DNA of 64,000 nucleotides from Allacma fusca (GCA_947179485.1 OX359246.1:16926001-16990000), one strand, 5' to 3'. Shown: positions 1 to 12,383, counted from the stretch's first letter. The notes: generated from the letters alone by a model not told the origin. Numbers and translations: made by a program.

Positions 1-189
1 CTTAGGTCCCAGCGAGAACAAACTTTCGGGCCATTAAGCCCTTTTTTTCCGGGAAATCGCGCCGAAGATTTAAATTTTAAGTCGTCGATAAAGGGTCCCC
101 GGTTCCATACGCGATTTTAATTTTCACAAGTCGGAATTTTGATGAATGTCATACTTATGGAATGCATTCTGCAAGTATTTCAAATACTG

Positions 190-380
190 ATCACTATTGG
201 TAACCAATGGTTTCTTGGCCTCAGGTTGACCTATATTGATCACTGCTGGTTTCTTCACGTCAGATTGATCAATATTTGTCACAGCTAGCTTCTTCACCTC
301 AGATTGACCATAATTGATTGCAAGTGGTTTTTTGGCCTAAAATAGACCAATATTGGACACAATCGGTTTCTTGAATTTCA
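190..380. repeat. Degenerate ~40-bp tandem repeat
   Basis: About four and a half diverged copies of a unit containing 'GGTTTCTTCACCTCAGATTG' followed by an ATTGATCAC/ATTGGTCAC-like stretch. Unit length varies slightly around 39-40 bp. A similar word in opposite orientation occurs near 685-700. No coding potential is seen. Apart from this tract I recognise nothing in 1-1185. Confidence 0.55.
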
Positions 381-1184
381 AAAGTGATATTAAACGTCTG
401 TTAATCCTGCAAATATTTCTTTGCAATCGGAGCTTTGCGAAATATTTTAGGATTAAAACAGGTTTAAGAAAATTTGTTACTCAAATATCTTAATGCTGAA
501 TCCAAAAAGCACAACGTATTCCAACTTTACTTTATGTGCGTAACACCCACGACTGCAAAAAATTGAGACCGAATTTGAAATAAACTGGGGAAGTCAAATA
601 ATTGCGACCATTATTGACAAATCTGTGGCCGCGAAACCTATTTTAATCAATATTAGTCAATCTCACACCAAAAACAAATTGATGCCAATATTGGTCACAA
701 CAAATGTGCCATTCATCTAATGTGGCACCGAATTGTTTTAAATGTAAATTTCTTGGAGGATTTAAAATTTAAAAATTTAAGTTGGGCACGGGCACGGAAC
801 GCCTTATCTGCGAGTTAGAATTTAGAAATCCGCGCAATTCAGAGCGAGATGACTCAAAATTTTGTTTTTGCTGGGACATTGGGTCTGGTACCTATAAACT
901 TCCACAAAATTTCATTTCGATCCTGATTGTGAGTGTTACCTGTGGGTTTGTTATTATGAAAGTATACACCCAAGTTGACCATTTTGCTTTTAGTGAAAAC
1001 TGCCAAAATATAACTGTTATTAATCTTAAAGTGCGCAATGTATCATTTTAACTTACTTTTAGCTCTCAAAATACTGATAACTCAAGTAAATATTCGAGTG
1101 AAATATCTAAAATCATAAAAGTATTTTCTCCTTTATGTCACTTAATAAATTTAGTGACCATGTTGGCAAAACTACGATGGCAAT

Positions 1185-1670
1185 TATTACACATATGCGG
1201 TTAAATCTAGACTTGGTTTGAGCTGCAGCTTGAGCCTTTGAAGTATCAAGTGTTGGAATTTTAACACTTTTACAAATTTTCGCCTCTCACTCAAGTTCAC
1301 TGAAGGCGTATGAACTTCCTGTGCATTGTTTAAGAACCAATTTGAGTTGAACGTGTATGTACCCCAGAAAACCCAATGGAGCTTATAATAACCAATCTAT
1401 TGTCAGCATAGTCGATGATTTTACATTTCCTACCAGTAAAACTATCAAAAAATCATAACCTACACATACATATAAGCACTCAATCCGTTTTCTAGTAATG
1501 ATACTTTTCCAAATACACATCTAACCTCAAACACTAAATACACTAATAGGCAGAATAATTAGTTTTAAAAAAATTAAAATGACTGGCACAGCTAGAAAAC
1601 AGCAGTTATTTAACTAAAACTCGAAACTCCAGTGATCAAACGTAGAGTTGCATTATTTCAAATAATATTG
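1185..1670. other. Duplicated 3' flank of sugar-like GR loci
   Basis: Non-coding DNA just downstream of pseudogene A (minus strand). It matches, with substitutions and indels, the sequence downstream of gene C (about 10300-10636) and part of that downstream of gene D (about 17275-17845). Shared landmarks are the 'ATGCGGTTAAAT' block, the 'CTATTGTCAGCA' block and the 'GATGATTTTACATTTCC' block. The receptor loci were therefore duplicated together with their 3' flanks. Confidence 0.6.
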
Positions 1671-2588
1671 TTATGCTGGGCAGGAAGGGTCATCAATATT
1701 TTGGAGGAGGACAATTTCGAAGGTAAGAACCACACTTACTAGTGTGAGCAAAAATGATTTTCGGATCATAAAAAATTTCATTCCTGTCAAACCAAATTGC
1801 GCCGATAGCATTTTAAGTTCCAATCTGTGAATCTGGAAACAAATCATTGTAAAATATTAGCTACGTATGACAGTGTTGCAAACAGGTATTGAGTTTTATC
1901 ATAATTTACTCCATGTCTAAATAATTTCGGTTTTTGCATGACACAATATTCATATAAAAAATCTTACACCAAGGGAGTACTCCGAGTCCGGTTTGTTACT
2001 AATGAGGGCCAAAACATCGTTGGCAGAATCGTTTACACCTGCTGCAGCCAATGAGGCTAGTCCCACCCGAACAAGCATACATATGTAGAGATGACCAAAT
2101 AGAATAAACATTGTTAATGGTGGAGGTATTGCAGGACGGTGTCATCCACAATTTAAGCTGCATGCATATGGTGTAAGAATTTATTGAATAAGATATGAAT
2201 ATTAGTGGCGATAGAAATTCTTCAACTTTACTCAACTTCCGCATTGCCTCGTCAAAATCGGTCCGCAATTCATACCATGAGCCTGATGACCAGGCGCGTA
2301 GCCAAGGGGGGGGGACAAAGGGGGCAATCGCCCCCCATTCGAAATAAACTACTCTCAAATCACTCAAAAAGTTAAAAATAAATCAGTCCATACCGAGTCA
2401 TGCAAACCTTTTTAGTGATTTGACAGTACAATTGTTTTTATTTGTAAACAAAATCACTTCGAAACTCAACATATGCAGTATTCCATGTAAATATCTGTGT
2501 ATAAACAGCATAACTCTAGAATCATCCATGAAATTTGCATGTTTGGTGTGAATGATTTATTATCCACGGCTCCTCCCGTCATTAATTG

Positions 2589-2716
2589 ACCCATCCACAC
2601 GCGCGAAAATCGTATCGCAATGTTTGTCCATTGCGAGAGCAAAGGATTTCTAGATCAATAAATTTCTATCGAAATGGAAAAGCATTTCGATACGATTTTC
2701 GCGAGTATGGATGGGT
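2589..2716. mobile_element. Nested palindromic MITE-like hairpin
   Basis: A 128-bp segment whose 34-bp ends are inverted copies with about three mismatches; the left arm starts ACCCATCCACACGCGCG and the right arm ends GCGAGTATGGATGGGT. It lies inside the hAT-type element. A single ORF spans it but is a by-product of the symmetry. No convincing target duplication is visible. Confidence 0.55.
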
Positions 2717-3039
2717 ACAGGAAACTTTTGACGGTAAGAAGCCGTGGGTAATAAACCATTCAATAAAGAGACGTTTTGGGTGATTCTAGAGTACATTTTT
2801 ATTGTGTTCATCCTTGCTTAGCGGGTGATTTGAATGCATTGCGAAATCCCGATCTCACTTTGACCTTTGCCTCGTCAATTTGACTTCAACCTTCAACGGC
2901 AACAAAAGTATGGTAACAGCGGCTTTAAATATTTTAATTTTACAAGCTTTTAGCTTCTGGAACTTACACGCATCGCTTCGAGGGAATTTTTAAGCTGGAT
3001 AGAATTATTAAATTAGTGAATTGTATTTAATTCTTCCTT

Positions 3040-3111
3040 ATGAAAACGTCAAGCACGCCTGATATTCGCAGTTTCTTTTCGAAGCAAAGACGTGTGTCAC
3101 AGGAACAGTAG
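3040..3111 (+). pseudogene. Remnant N-terminus of a hAT transposase
   Basis: A 23-codon reading frame starting at ATG 3040 and ending at TAG 3109-3111. It contains an IRSFFSKQRR motif, which resembles the short basic 'SFF' leader that precedes the BED zinc finger in many ZMYM/hAT-type transposases. The rest of the transposase is absent, so this is read as the residue of an internal deletion that created the non-autonomous element. The match is from general familiarity with the family and is short. Confidence 0.35.
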
Positions 3112-4280
3112 GTTAAGCACCAGCTGAAACGATAGAAGCGAACCCAGGTCTCAAAATTCTCCGAAATCGGATCAAGCCCAATTAAAAATCTGGTCCAAAA
3201 TTATTCAAATTTGATGGAATCGTAAAACGTGGAGAATTTTAAAATCTGAAATTCAGTTTGCAAAATTTGATGCGTTTTACATTCGTGAATTGGATTTCCC
3301 ATAGAATGTGTAAGTTTACATATGTACGTTCTAATTAATGTTGCCCCCCCTTGGCCAATTCCTGGCTACGCGCCTGCTGATGACCCTACAAATTTAAAAC
3401 GTGTTTCAAACTGTCATTGAGTTACTGTTACAACAACGCTATCAAAATTTAAATTTTTAATAAATTTAGATTAAATGTGTCAATTTCGGACTTTTACGAT
3501 CCGATATGGCTTTGAATTGCTTCTTAAGCTCTCGGCTAATGACGTAAATTAAAACGTCCATGAAATTCCAGGCATACACGAGGACCTTGTTAATGAAGAT
3601 ATAATATAGTCCAAGTGGCTCGGATTTGGGATAAAATTTTACCAGAGCAAATAAACGTGACCATGACATGAGCATTCTGTTGTACGTGCAATCAAGGAAA
3701 TTTTTGTATTCAACTGTAAACAGGAAAGTCAAAAAAAATTCTTAAAACAAGTTAAGCTTTACAGTTATCTTTGACTATAAAATATCTGACCATTTTCAGG
3801 GCACAGCTTGATATGAAACACGACATTCTCCAAAATGGAGGAAATCAGTACTGCAATCGGTACAATAGAACTGACAATGTTTGAAGGGTTGATACTCAAA
3901 GGCTCGTCCCAGTCTTTCATTATCCTCACTAATTTGCCGTAATTTTTATCCATATGTATGAAGCTATAAATTATTAGCATATAAAGTAAATTTTACTGAA
4001 TTAACAAGTAACAGTTTAATTTTAAAGAGCAACAAAATTCATGTGAATAGTAAACTGTTGAAAATTTAACTGGAAGGAAAAAACTAACATAATCCAAGTG
4101 TGTAGAACAACAGTCCACCCACGGAGACAGCTAACCCGTAAGGTGATTTAATGTTTTGCAGAGCAAACAAAATACTCAAAATTTCTATTAAGATGTTGAA
4201 AGCCAAATATTCGAAACAATTAGTTTTCAACGCTGTTTCTTCTATTTCACGCGTTGTCTTCGTCGAAATTTTCAAGGGCT

Positions 4281-6015
4281 CTATGCTGGACAGGGAGGGT
4301 TATCAGTATTTTGAAGCAGGACAATTTCAAATGTAAAAACAACACTTATGAGTGTGAGTAAAAATCTTTTCGTGATCAAGAAGCATTTCATTCCTGTCAA
4401 ACCCACGTTGGAGGATTGCATTGTAAGTTCCAATCTGTGCATCTGTATTCAAACCAATATTACATATTATATGTATATTGATAATAATTATTACTATCTT
4501 GTCTACAGTTTCGCTACAATAGTAAAAATTTTCCTCGTGGGCAAATCTTTTATCACTAAATGAGCATGTATTTACGAGTGAAATAAAGTAAATCAAATGG
4601 TCTCACACTCAGGGAGTATTGGGAGTCCGGGCAGTTTCTGATAAGCTTCAAAATATCATTTGCAGACTCGTGCACCCCAGCTACAGCAAAAGATACGAGT
4701 CCCACCCGAACTAACAGTTGTAGCGTTGCCCACAAATAATACACATGTTCAATAGTAGAATTGTTGAAAGACGGAGTCAGCCAAAATTTAAGCTGCATGC
4801 ACATTGCAGAAGTATTCGCTGCAAATGACAAGAATATTAATGGGGAAAGGAATTCTTCAACTTTTTCCAACTTCACAACTGCCTGGTTATAATTATCCCG
4901 CAAATTACACCATGTAACTGATGATCCTACGAATCAAAATATATTTAAAGAAACCCCTAAATGCGGCTAGACATTTAAAATCAATTGAATTAAGAAATTT
5001 TACTTTCAGATATGACTTTGAACTGTTTCCTCAGCTCGCGGCTTATGATATAAATCAAAATGTCCATGAAATTCCAGGAGTACACGAGGACCTTGTTCAT
5101 AAAGATATAGTACAGTCCAAGAGGCTCAGTTGGGGGGTGCACATTTATCAGAGCAAGTACACGAGGCCATGACCTGAGCATTCGTACGTAGTGGCAATCA
5201 AGAAAGTCCTTGTGATCGACTTTAAATAACCAAACAGAAATAACTTGGTCAATTTTTAAAATACATTAGCTGTAGCACTTATCTGTAACTGTAGAAATAC
5301 TCGCCATTTTTATAACAGTGTATGATGTGGAATAAGGCGTTTTCCAAAATGATGGAAATCAGTACTGCAATATGTACCGCAATAACTACACACGTTTGAG
5401 GGTTTATACCGGATGGTTCTTCCCAATCTTCCATTATCCTCACCAATTTCAAGTAATGTTTGTCCATGTGTCTGTAGCTATGAATAGTTACCATTTGAAA
5501 TGAATTATATTTTTTAAACGAAACCTTCTAGTAATATAGTTAATTTTTAAATAAACGAAATGTAATATCATCTTAATATCTAACATGAATAATCCAAGTG
5601 TGCAGAACGACAGCCCTGTCGCTGAAAGTGCTAAATCATAAGGTGACTTGGTTTTTTGTGGATCAGTTAAAATCCCACAAATTTCCATTGAGATGTGTAC
5701 TAGAAACAAGGGCAGTAGGATGTAACTGAGCCTGTGAAATCCCAAAAAAGAAAATACATAAAGCTTGTATGAATATACTTGTAACAGTAATAACGATGCG
5801 CATTACACTCATTTAATATAGGTTTAACATATTAAATAATTACATGTAATTTATAATAATTACCTAAAATTCCGAGACAACGGAACAACACCAATAAGCT
5901 TTCCAAAAGTCAGAACCGGTACTAGTGCTAACTTGAGGGATTTTTCCCGGAACATTTGGCCGGTCTCGATGTCTTTCTTTTTTCCAAAAATTGTCATTCT
6001 GAGGCGGCTTTGCAT
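4281..6015 (-). CDS. Sugar-like gustatory receptor (locus B)
   Basis: Predicted seven-transmembrane chemoreceptor of 389 aa, resembling the insect sugar-receptor (Gr5a/Gr64) clade. Minus-strand exons: 5864-6015, 5585-5731, 5305-5477, 5004-5219, 4607-4926, 4281-4442; intron phases 2, 2, 1, 1, 0. The start is the MQS methionine, because the next upstream ATG is out of frame and hits a stop. Landmarks in order: ALVPVLTFGKLIGVVPLS (first membrane segment), WNFMDILIYIISRELRKQF (sugar-clade hallmark), a WCNLRDNYNQ loop, then VGLTGMKCF and TFEIVLLQ, the equivalent of the GR TYhhhhhQF motif. Intron 3 has a GC donor (AATG|GCGAGT), where the closest paralogue E has GT; if that intron is not removed the gene is defective. 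Ligand unknown. Its 5' flank resembles that of E. Confidence 0.75.
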
Positions 6016-8562
6016 GTATTCATCACAGAATTACTGATAGCTCACAAAATTGTGTGAGAAATGTCAGGGTCTAATAATGCTGCAATACCATTTTTCCCTA
6101 ATCAATTTATATTTTACAAATTGAAATATCTAAGTGATGAAAATTAATTTGAAATGATACGCACTTTAAAGTATTTTGTGACTACTATATAGAACACATT
6201 ATCAGCAGACTTGAGCTGACTCTCAAAGTCAAGTGTTTGAATTTGTTACTTTGAGAAAAAAAAAGAGAACTAATATCAATATTAATAATTATTATTAATG
6301 AAATCCTTATATTCGTTAAAAGTTTTTTCGATCCCATTTTAACAGTGCAATGGGAATTTTCATTCATTAAAAGAATTGAGTGGACGTTAATCTATTTTAA
6401 TTAAAGCAGTGTATATTAAATTATATTGAAGAAACTGATTTTCAACATGTTTACGGTTATAAATTGGGGTTGACATGCACCTGGCACGCGTTTCCTGGTT
6501 ATTATTTGGGCAATGGGTTCTTTTCGGCAGTAATTATTATTTTGCACAACAAATATTTGTAAACAGACGGCGGGTTAAACGACGTCCCTCTCACAAAAAC
6601 GGTCATTATCATGAAGGGAAGCAAGCAGACATGAAAACGAAACGTCGAACTTTACCAATTAAAAGAAATAAAGGTTTGTATCTTTATTGCAATTTTTAAA
6701 ATTAAATGTAAACTTTCAAATTTGCCTTCCATTCCGCAATATTGTACCTAAGATTATATTAAGCTCGAACGAATTCCCATGTAATTTGATAAAAGCACAT
6801 GATTTGAAACAGCGATGGAAAACCGAAAAATATGGTTTTGGTTAATGCCTTAACGTTTCTGTCAGAATTATTTACGCTAGCGTTATAGTTTACGTTATCT
6901 GAAGATAGGGTTATTGGTAAAACGGATACAGCTTCCTTGTTATTCTGTTAAACGGTTAAAAACGGTTTTCCAAAATTACGGTTACAGCATCCATGACATA
7001 CAGTTAAACGGTTAAAAACGGTTATAAAAATAATGTTTTCTAATTTTAATCACAGAAATATAAATGTATAGCTTATTTATTGAAAAAACAATAATAGGAA
7101 AAACATAAATGCCTCTCATATCCATTTACTCGAAGAAATAGAATGGCGTTCAGAAATTCATCTGTCAATCTCATTCTTCTGTCAGACAAAATGTACTTGC
7201 TTATAAACAAAATTACTTGCTTATGTGTCAATAATTACCTAATGTAATTTGCTAAGGAATGACTTTCTGTAGTTTCTATGCGTTTCTGTGTACGTCATAA
7301 AGATAGCACAAGTTGAAAGAATTAGTTCAAGTGAAACGAAATAGAAACGTTTACTTAGTCTCATTTGAGATCAGCCATAAGCTTTATTGAAGCTTACAAG
7401 ATGGTAATACATGGGATTTGTAGAAACGGAAAATAACGTTTATATTTTTGATTATGGTTTACATTTTTGGTTTTAATAATCCAACTTTTGGGTTAATTTT
7501 AGTTTAACGTTATTACAAATTTTCCGTTTCGTTTTCGTTACTGTAAACCGTTTTATCTTTTTTTCCGATAATAACGTTATTCAATAAAGTTATGAACAAC
7601 GTTATCCATCCCTGATTTAAAACACTTTTACGGACAGCAGACCGTCCATGAAAATATGTCAAGCTCAGTGACTTTCCGCATTTTTGCCTCTGCATATGAA
7701 TTTCTCCAGAGTTGCAGTCTGTTCTTGCGCGACACGTCGTACTGCCCGGAAACCAATACAACTTCCTAAAACTGAGCGTCAAAAGAAATTGAAGACAAAA
7801 TTAAACCAGTAAATAACAAAGTAATGCTTAGAATCCTCGTGAAGTCTTTACTCTGCTGCATTTTCTTGTGGATTAAGAACATTAATTTTTGACCTAGATC
7901 AACTAAAAAAATTCTACACCTGCGAGGAGGATATGGTGCTTAAAAATGGGGAAATCTTTTATTTTGTGTATAGTTGTACATGGACTAGGTGGGGAGAAAA
8001 AGAACCATTTGATTATTGGAATTTGTCAATTTTAATGGGTGACACATTAGAGATAACGTTTTACCCAATTTTTAAAATAAAAGACGGAATCGTGTAAATA
8101 GTCAAATGTTGTAAACCAATGTTTGAAATTAACATCCATCAGGGTTAGGCAACCAAATAATTTATTTTGGATTGACATTTTCCTATCAAATTTTATTGTT
8201 TAAATTATTGACATCAATAATTATTAATTAAATTTCCAATAGCATACTTTAAGTAGAATCATTTAGAAAATGATTTATAGAAGGTGAACTATATAGCGCC
8301 ACACCACTAGGCACTTCTTCAGTGTAATCAATTCGACAGTCAAATATGTTGAAAACGTTATTACATCGGTTGTTGACAAAAAATGTAAAAATTTAAGGTA
8401 AAAAAAGTTTTAAGGTAAAATGTTCAACGAAATTATAACAAAAGAAATTCCTTCGCATAAAAAACATGAATCCAAGCTGTAAAACTTGTGAATACGCAGT
8501 AGCCCAAACATTTTTGAACATACATGCTGAACCTTCCAGAAAATATCGTCAGGTTTTTAAAC
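6016..8562. other. Duplicated 5' flank of locus B, no gene recognised
   Basis: About 6440-6800 and 7615-7870 match the sequence upstream of locus E (about 28540-29130): the 'CGTTTCCTG.TTATTATTTGG' block, the 'AAACAGACGGCGG' block and the 'GAATTTCTCCA' block. Reading frames are not conserved between the copies, so this is non-coding flank. A hAT-type element (6810-7614) interrupts this copy only. Between 7870 and 8562 I see nothing identifiable. Confidence 0.55.
6810..7614. mobile_element. hAT-type simple-word MITE (GGTTAAAACGGTT family)
   Basis: Ends CAGCGATGGAAAACC and, as reverse complement, CAGGGATGGATAACG. Flanks are ATTTGAAA (6802-6809) and ATTTAAAA (7615-7622), an 8-bp duplication with one mismatch. 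The interior is dominated by AACGGTTAAAAACGGTT-like words in both orientations. The paralogous flank near 28890 lacks it and reads straight through. No transposase frame. Confidence 0.75.
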
Positions 8563-9912
8563 ATGGTTAATATTTTGAGAATAACGATTTGTTTTTGTTG
8601 GCTTGGGGAATATTTCCCAGTTTTAAATCCTTTGAATCCAATTTTTAAATTTGTTTTAAAAAAGATATCCTTAATTTATGCATTTATTCTTTTCTTCATA
8701 TTTTTTACCGGAGTAGACTTCATCAACAATTTACTCACTTGGCAGTATAAAAAATCCCTGAATCACACAACCGCCATGTTTACAACATACGTCACTACTT
8801 ATCATATACAGACAGCATTTGTTTTTGTAACGAGGTTAAATTCCTTATATTATTGCACTAAATTAATGGATTTATTTAGAGAGCTGAATTTTGTTCAAGA
8901 AAGCATTAAAGCAAAATTTAATAATCAGGGAAATTTAAATCAATGGATCTACAGCGGGAAATACTATCTGTTAATTTTGATATCTGCTTTGTTGTATGTC
9001 ATATTCGTGTTTAACAACGTTTTTGTGTCACTTTTCCGTAGTCATTATTTCCTGGTTTGCAACATCGGCTATCATCGTTATTTTGGGCGTCAACCTGCTC
9101 CTGGCACATCAAAATTTTAAGAAACTTTTGGAATCTACAATTGGGGAAAATAATGAAAGATTTGCGATCACAGCTGGGGAAAATTTTCAAAAGTTAAAAA
9201 AATGTTTTAAAAGGTTCTCCAAAATATTTGGAATAATTGGGGACTTCCTTTTGTTATATCTGGGCGTGTCTATTGGCTAGTCCACCTACTTCCTGATTTG
9301 GCCGTGGAATAATGAAAGCGATGTGACCAGTTTGTACGCTTGCGTTTCTGTTCTTGTTGCCATTGTTTCAATTGGAGATGCATTGATTGGCCAGGTCAGT
9401 TTAATATATTTAATAGCACTTTTTAAAAAAACTAAATAAGGAGTTAGTTTTCCAAAAAATACCGTGACAGTGTCTTCAGAAATGCAATTGGGTTTTCAGG
9501 TAAAAATAACATCAGAACAAATGGAGAAATTAGTTTTAGACCTGAAACTAAAATGTACATTTTGAAGCTCTAATGCAAGTTATAAATTAAACTTGGAGTC
9601 GATCACACTCACTTGAAAATTACATTAATAATAATAATTACCACGAATTTGAATCTTTTAGCTCCTCTTAGTTGCAAAATGTGTTGCTAATTGGAAAGAC
9701 AGGATTTCCATCTCGGGCTTTTATGGTATCAATAACAAAACGTATTGTGGGGTATGGTAACTTGTGATATCTAAATTCTATCGAAATTGTAAATCCCATG
9801 TGGAGACAATTAATTTTGGGGTTTCTAGTTCTTGATTGCCCTTCTTGCCTGCATGACGTTGATTGTTCAGCTGGAGAAGTCGGAGAAGGGTGGAGTGTCA
9901 GTTAAAGTATAG
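8563..9912 (+). pseudogene. P-type gustatory receptor pseudogene (P1)
   Basis: Four-exon GR of the plus-strand family: exon 1 8563-9394, exon 2 9500-9574, exon 3 9662-9751, exon 4 9829-9912. The start follows the paralogues (MVNILRITICFCWLGEYFPVLNP). Defects are several. About 30 codons are lost, with a frame shift, near 9035-9045, where the extracellular loop and part of a membrane segment should be. An in-frame TAG sits at 9278-9280 where paralogues have Tyr. A TGA lies in exon 2 at 9563-9565, and exon 2 has a GC donor. Exon 4 still reads ACMTLIVQLE, the C-terminal GR signature, and ends at TAG. It lies tail-to-tail with sugar-like gene C, 725 bp apart. Confidence 0.8.
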
Positions 9913-10636
9913 TATAATTTTGAATATAGAGTCATCGGCCATGTTTTCCATTTTATCGGTGCCAAAACATAATTTTTATTTTCTTTAAAAAGTGAACTGA
10001 ATCATTTTTTGACACATATTTTTTACGTTTAAAATATTGATTGTTCAGACATCGCAGCAGTATGTTTAAAATAAAACTATTATTTGCTATTTTATATTTA
10101 TATTACTCAATCTTGCAATTCATTCTCACCGCCACCATAAGGTACCTATATGAATTTTTGAACATTCATTAATTCACTGTTTTAATTTTAGGTATTTTTT
10201 AACCTAATTAAATAGCTTAAGTAAATTTGCATAACAGAAGGCCGAATATTTTAGCGGTACATATTTCTTTGTAATATTAAGACGTTATATTATAATTTCC
10301 AAGATAACCAATTTGAGCTAAAGGTGTGTGTACCCCCAAAACCCCAATGGAGGTTAACCACTCTATTGTCAGCAAAGTAGATGATTTTACATTTCCCACT
10401 AGTGCAACTATTAACACATTTTCAACCACACATGCATATAAGCAAACTGAGTGCGATACTTTTCAAAATACACATACAATGGCATACACAAAATATTTGA
10501 AATGACAGAATAAATACTTGTTAAAACAATTGTGTTAAAATGACTAATAGGAGTCTAAAATACAGTAGTTATTCAATTACTAAACCTGGATTTTCCAGTG
10601 ACCGAACGTAGAGTTGCGTCATTCCAAATAATACTG
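9913..10636. other. Intergenic: convergent gap between P1 and C
   Basis: No gene. The part from about 10300 matches the 3' flanks of loci A and D. The rest is AT-rich sequence in which I see nothing. Confidence 0.5.
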
Positions 10637-12383
10637 TTATGCTGGGCAGGGAGGTTCATCGGTATTTTGGAGGAGAACAATTTCAAAGGTAAGAACCACA
10701 CTTATTAGTGTGAGCAAAAATGATTTTCTGATCATAAAGAATTTCAATCCTGTCAAGCCTACTTGAGCGGATAGCATTGTAAGTTCCAATCTGTGCATCT
10801 GGATACAAATCAATATAAAATATTAGCTACGTATGACAGTTTTGCAAACGGGTATTGGATTTTATCATAATTTATTCTAAATCTAAATAATTTCGGTTTT
10901 TACGTGAGACAATAATCTTATAAAACATCTTACACCAAGGGAGTACTCCGAGTCCGGGATGTTCCTAATAAGGGTCAAAACATCATTTGCTGAATCGTTT
11001 ACACCTGCTGCAGCTAATGAAGTTAGTCCCACCCGAAATAGCATATGCAGCGATGACCAAATAGAGTAAACATTGTCAATGGTGGAATTGTTGCATGACG
11101 GAGACAACCACAATTTAAGGTGCATGCACATAGCGTAAGTATTTATTGAATAAGACACGAAGACTAGTGGCGAGAGGAATTCTTCAACTTTACTCAACTT
11201 CCGCATTGCCTCGTCATAATCGATCCGCAATTCGTACCATGAGCCTGACGACCCTACAAATTTAAAACGTGTTTCATACTTTCATGGAATTTCTGTTACA
11301 ACTTAGTTATCGAAAGAATTTAGAAAAAAAGTGTCAAATCCGAACTTTTACGATCCGATATGACTTTGAATTGCTTCCTTAGCTCCCGGCTAATGACGTA
11401 GATTAAAACGTCCATGAAGTTCCATGCATACACGAGTACCTTGTTAATGAAGATATAGTACAGCCCAAGAGGCTCGGATTTTGGGTAAAATTTTACCAGA
11501 GCAAATAAACGTGACCATGACACGAGCATTGTGTTGTATGTGCAATCAAGCAAATTTTTGTATTCAACTGCAAACAGTGAAACGAAAATAAAACATTATT
11601 AAATCAAATTAAGGGTTGCACTTAACTCTGACTGTAAAATGCCTTACCATTTTCAGGGCACAATTTAATGTGAAACAGGACGTTCTCCAAAATAGCGGAA
11701 ATCAGTACTGCAATTGGTACAATAAAATTGCCAATGTTTGGAGGGTTAATACTCAAAGGTTCGTCCCAGTCTTCCATTATCCTCACTAATTTGCGGTAAT
11801 TTTTGTCCATATGGATGAAGCTATAAATTATTAGCATATAAAATAAATTTTACTGACTCAACACGTAACAGTGTAATATTTTTAAATAAGGAAATTCATG
11901 TGAATCAAAAACAGTGAACACTTAAACGGACGAAAAAAACTAACATTAATAATCCAAGTGTGTAGAAAGATAGTCCACCCACGGAGAAAGCTAACCCGTA
12001 AGGTGATTTAATGTTTTGCGGAGCAGAAAAAGTACCCAAAATTTCCATTAAGATGTTCAACGCAAACATTGGCACAAGGATGGAACTGAGCCTGAAAAAT
12101 CCGATGAAAGGTAATTATTGACGAAGTTATAAAATTTGTCTGCAATTTGACATTCATTCACGTAGTATGTAATAATCATGTACGTAGATGTGTGTATACT
12201 TGGAATAAACCAAGCACATTGGACGCAATACCTGAATTTCTGAGACATCGGAACAACGCCAATACATTTTCCAAAAGTCAGAACTGGCACTAATGCTAAC
12301 CTGAGGGATTTTTTCCGGAGCATTGGGCCCGACTCGATGTTTTCCTTTATTCGTAAGACTTTCATTTTAAAGCAGGATTGCAT
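10637..12383 (-). CDS. Sugar-like gustatory receptor (locus C), intact
   Basis: Predicted 389-aa membrane chemoreceptor, probably on gustatory neuron dendrites. Minus-strand exons 12232-12383, 11945-12091, 11648-11820, 11352-11567, 10934-11253, 10637-10798; all donors GT, all acceptors AG, phases 2, 2, 1, 1, 0, no stops or shifts. The start is the MQSC methionine shared in position with B and D. Hydrophobic segments fall at about residues 26-45, 52-70, 82-99, 135-154, 190-216, 263-283, 295-319 and 363-383. The WNFMDVLIYVISRELRKQF motif (about 207-225), the WYELRIDYDEAMRKL loop, LTGLKFF and TFEIVLLQ match the conserved blocks of insect sugar receptors in order. It has the cleanest structure in the cluster and was used as reference for the others. 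Ligand specificity cannot be read from sequence. Confidence 0.82.

Larger units (their letters stand above)
2291..3376. mobile_element. Non-autonomous hAT-type transposon inserted in pseudogene A
   Basis: Terminal inverted repeats begin CAGGCGCGTAGCCA at both ends (left end at 2291, right end at 3376). The element is flanked by the perfect 8-bp duplication CTGATGAC (2283-2290 and 3377-3384). A CAG-initial TIR with an 8-bp target duplication is typical of the hAT superfamily. At 1086 bp it is too short for a full transposase, and only a tiny transposase-like start survives (3040-3111). A separate palindromic insert lies at 2589-2716. The insertion point is at the first bases of exon 5 of receptor A. 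Confidence 0.85.
1671..4212 (-). pseudogene. Sugar-like gustatory receptor pseudogene (locus A)
   Basis: Remains of a six-exon GR gene read on the minus strand: part of exon 2 (4090 to about 4212), exon 3 (3791-3963), exon 4 (3498-3713, with the WNFMDVLIYVISREL motif), exon 5 (1968-2290) and exon 6 (1671-1832, ending with the GR C-terminal TFEIVLLQ signature and TAA). Against intact paralogue C it has four kinds of damage. Exon 1 and the start of exon 2 are missing, and locus B begins about 70 bp away. Four bases are lost at the end of exon 2, which changes the splice phase. A 4-bp insertion in exon 5 near 2070 shifts the frame after WSSLHM. A 1.1-kb hAT-type element sits at the 5' edge of exon 5. 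Exons 3, 4 and 6 still read open, so decay looks fairly recent. Confidence 0.8.

Noticed and set aside
782-1051. 89-codon ORF near the window start
   Set aside because: No hydrophobic pattern, motif or paralogue supports it; it lies in unrecognised repeat-rich DNA.
2586-2783. 65-codon ORF inside the hAT-type element as a transposase piece
   Set aside because: It spans a palindromic hairpin and shows no transposase motif.
6475-6699. 74-codon ORF upstream of locus B
   Set aside because: Not open in the homologous flank of locus E; no family resemblance.
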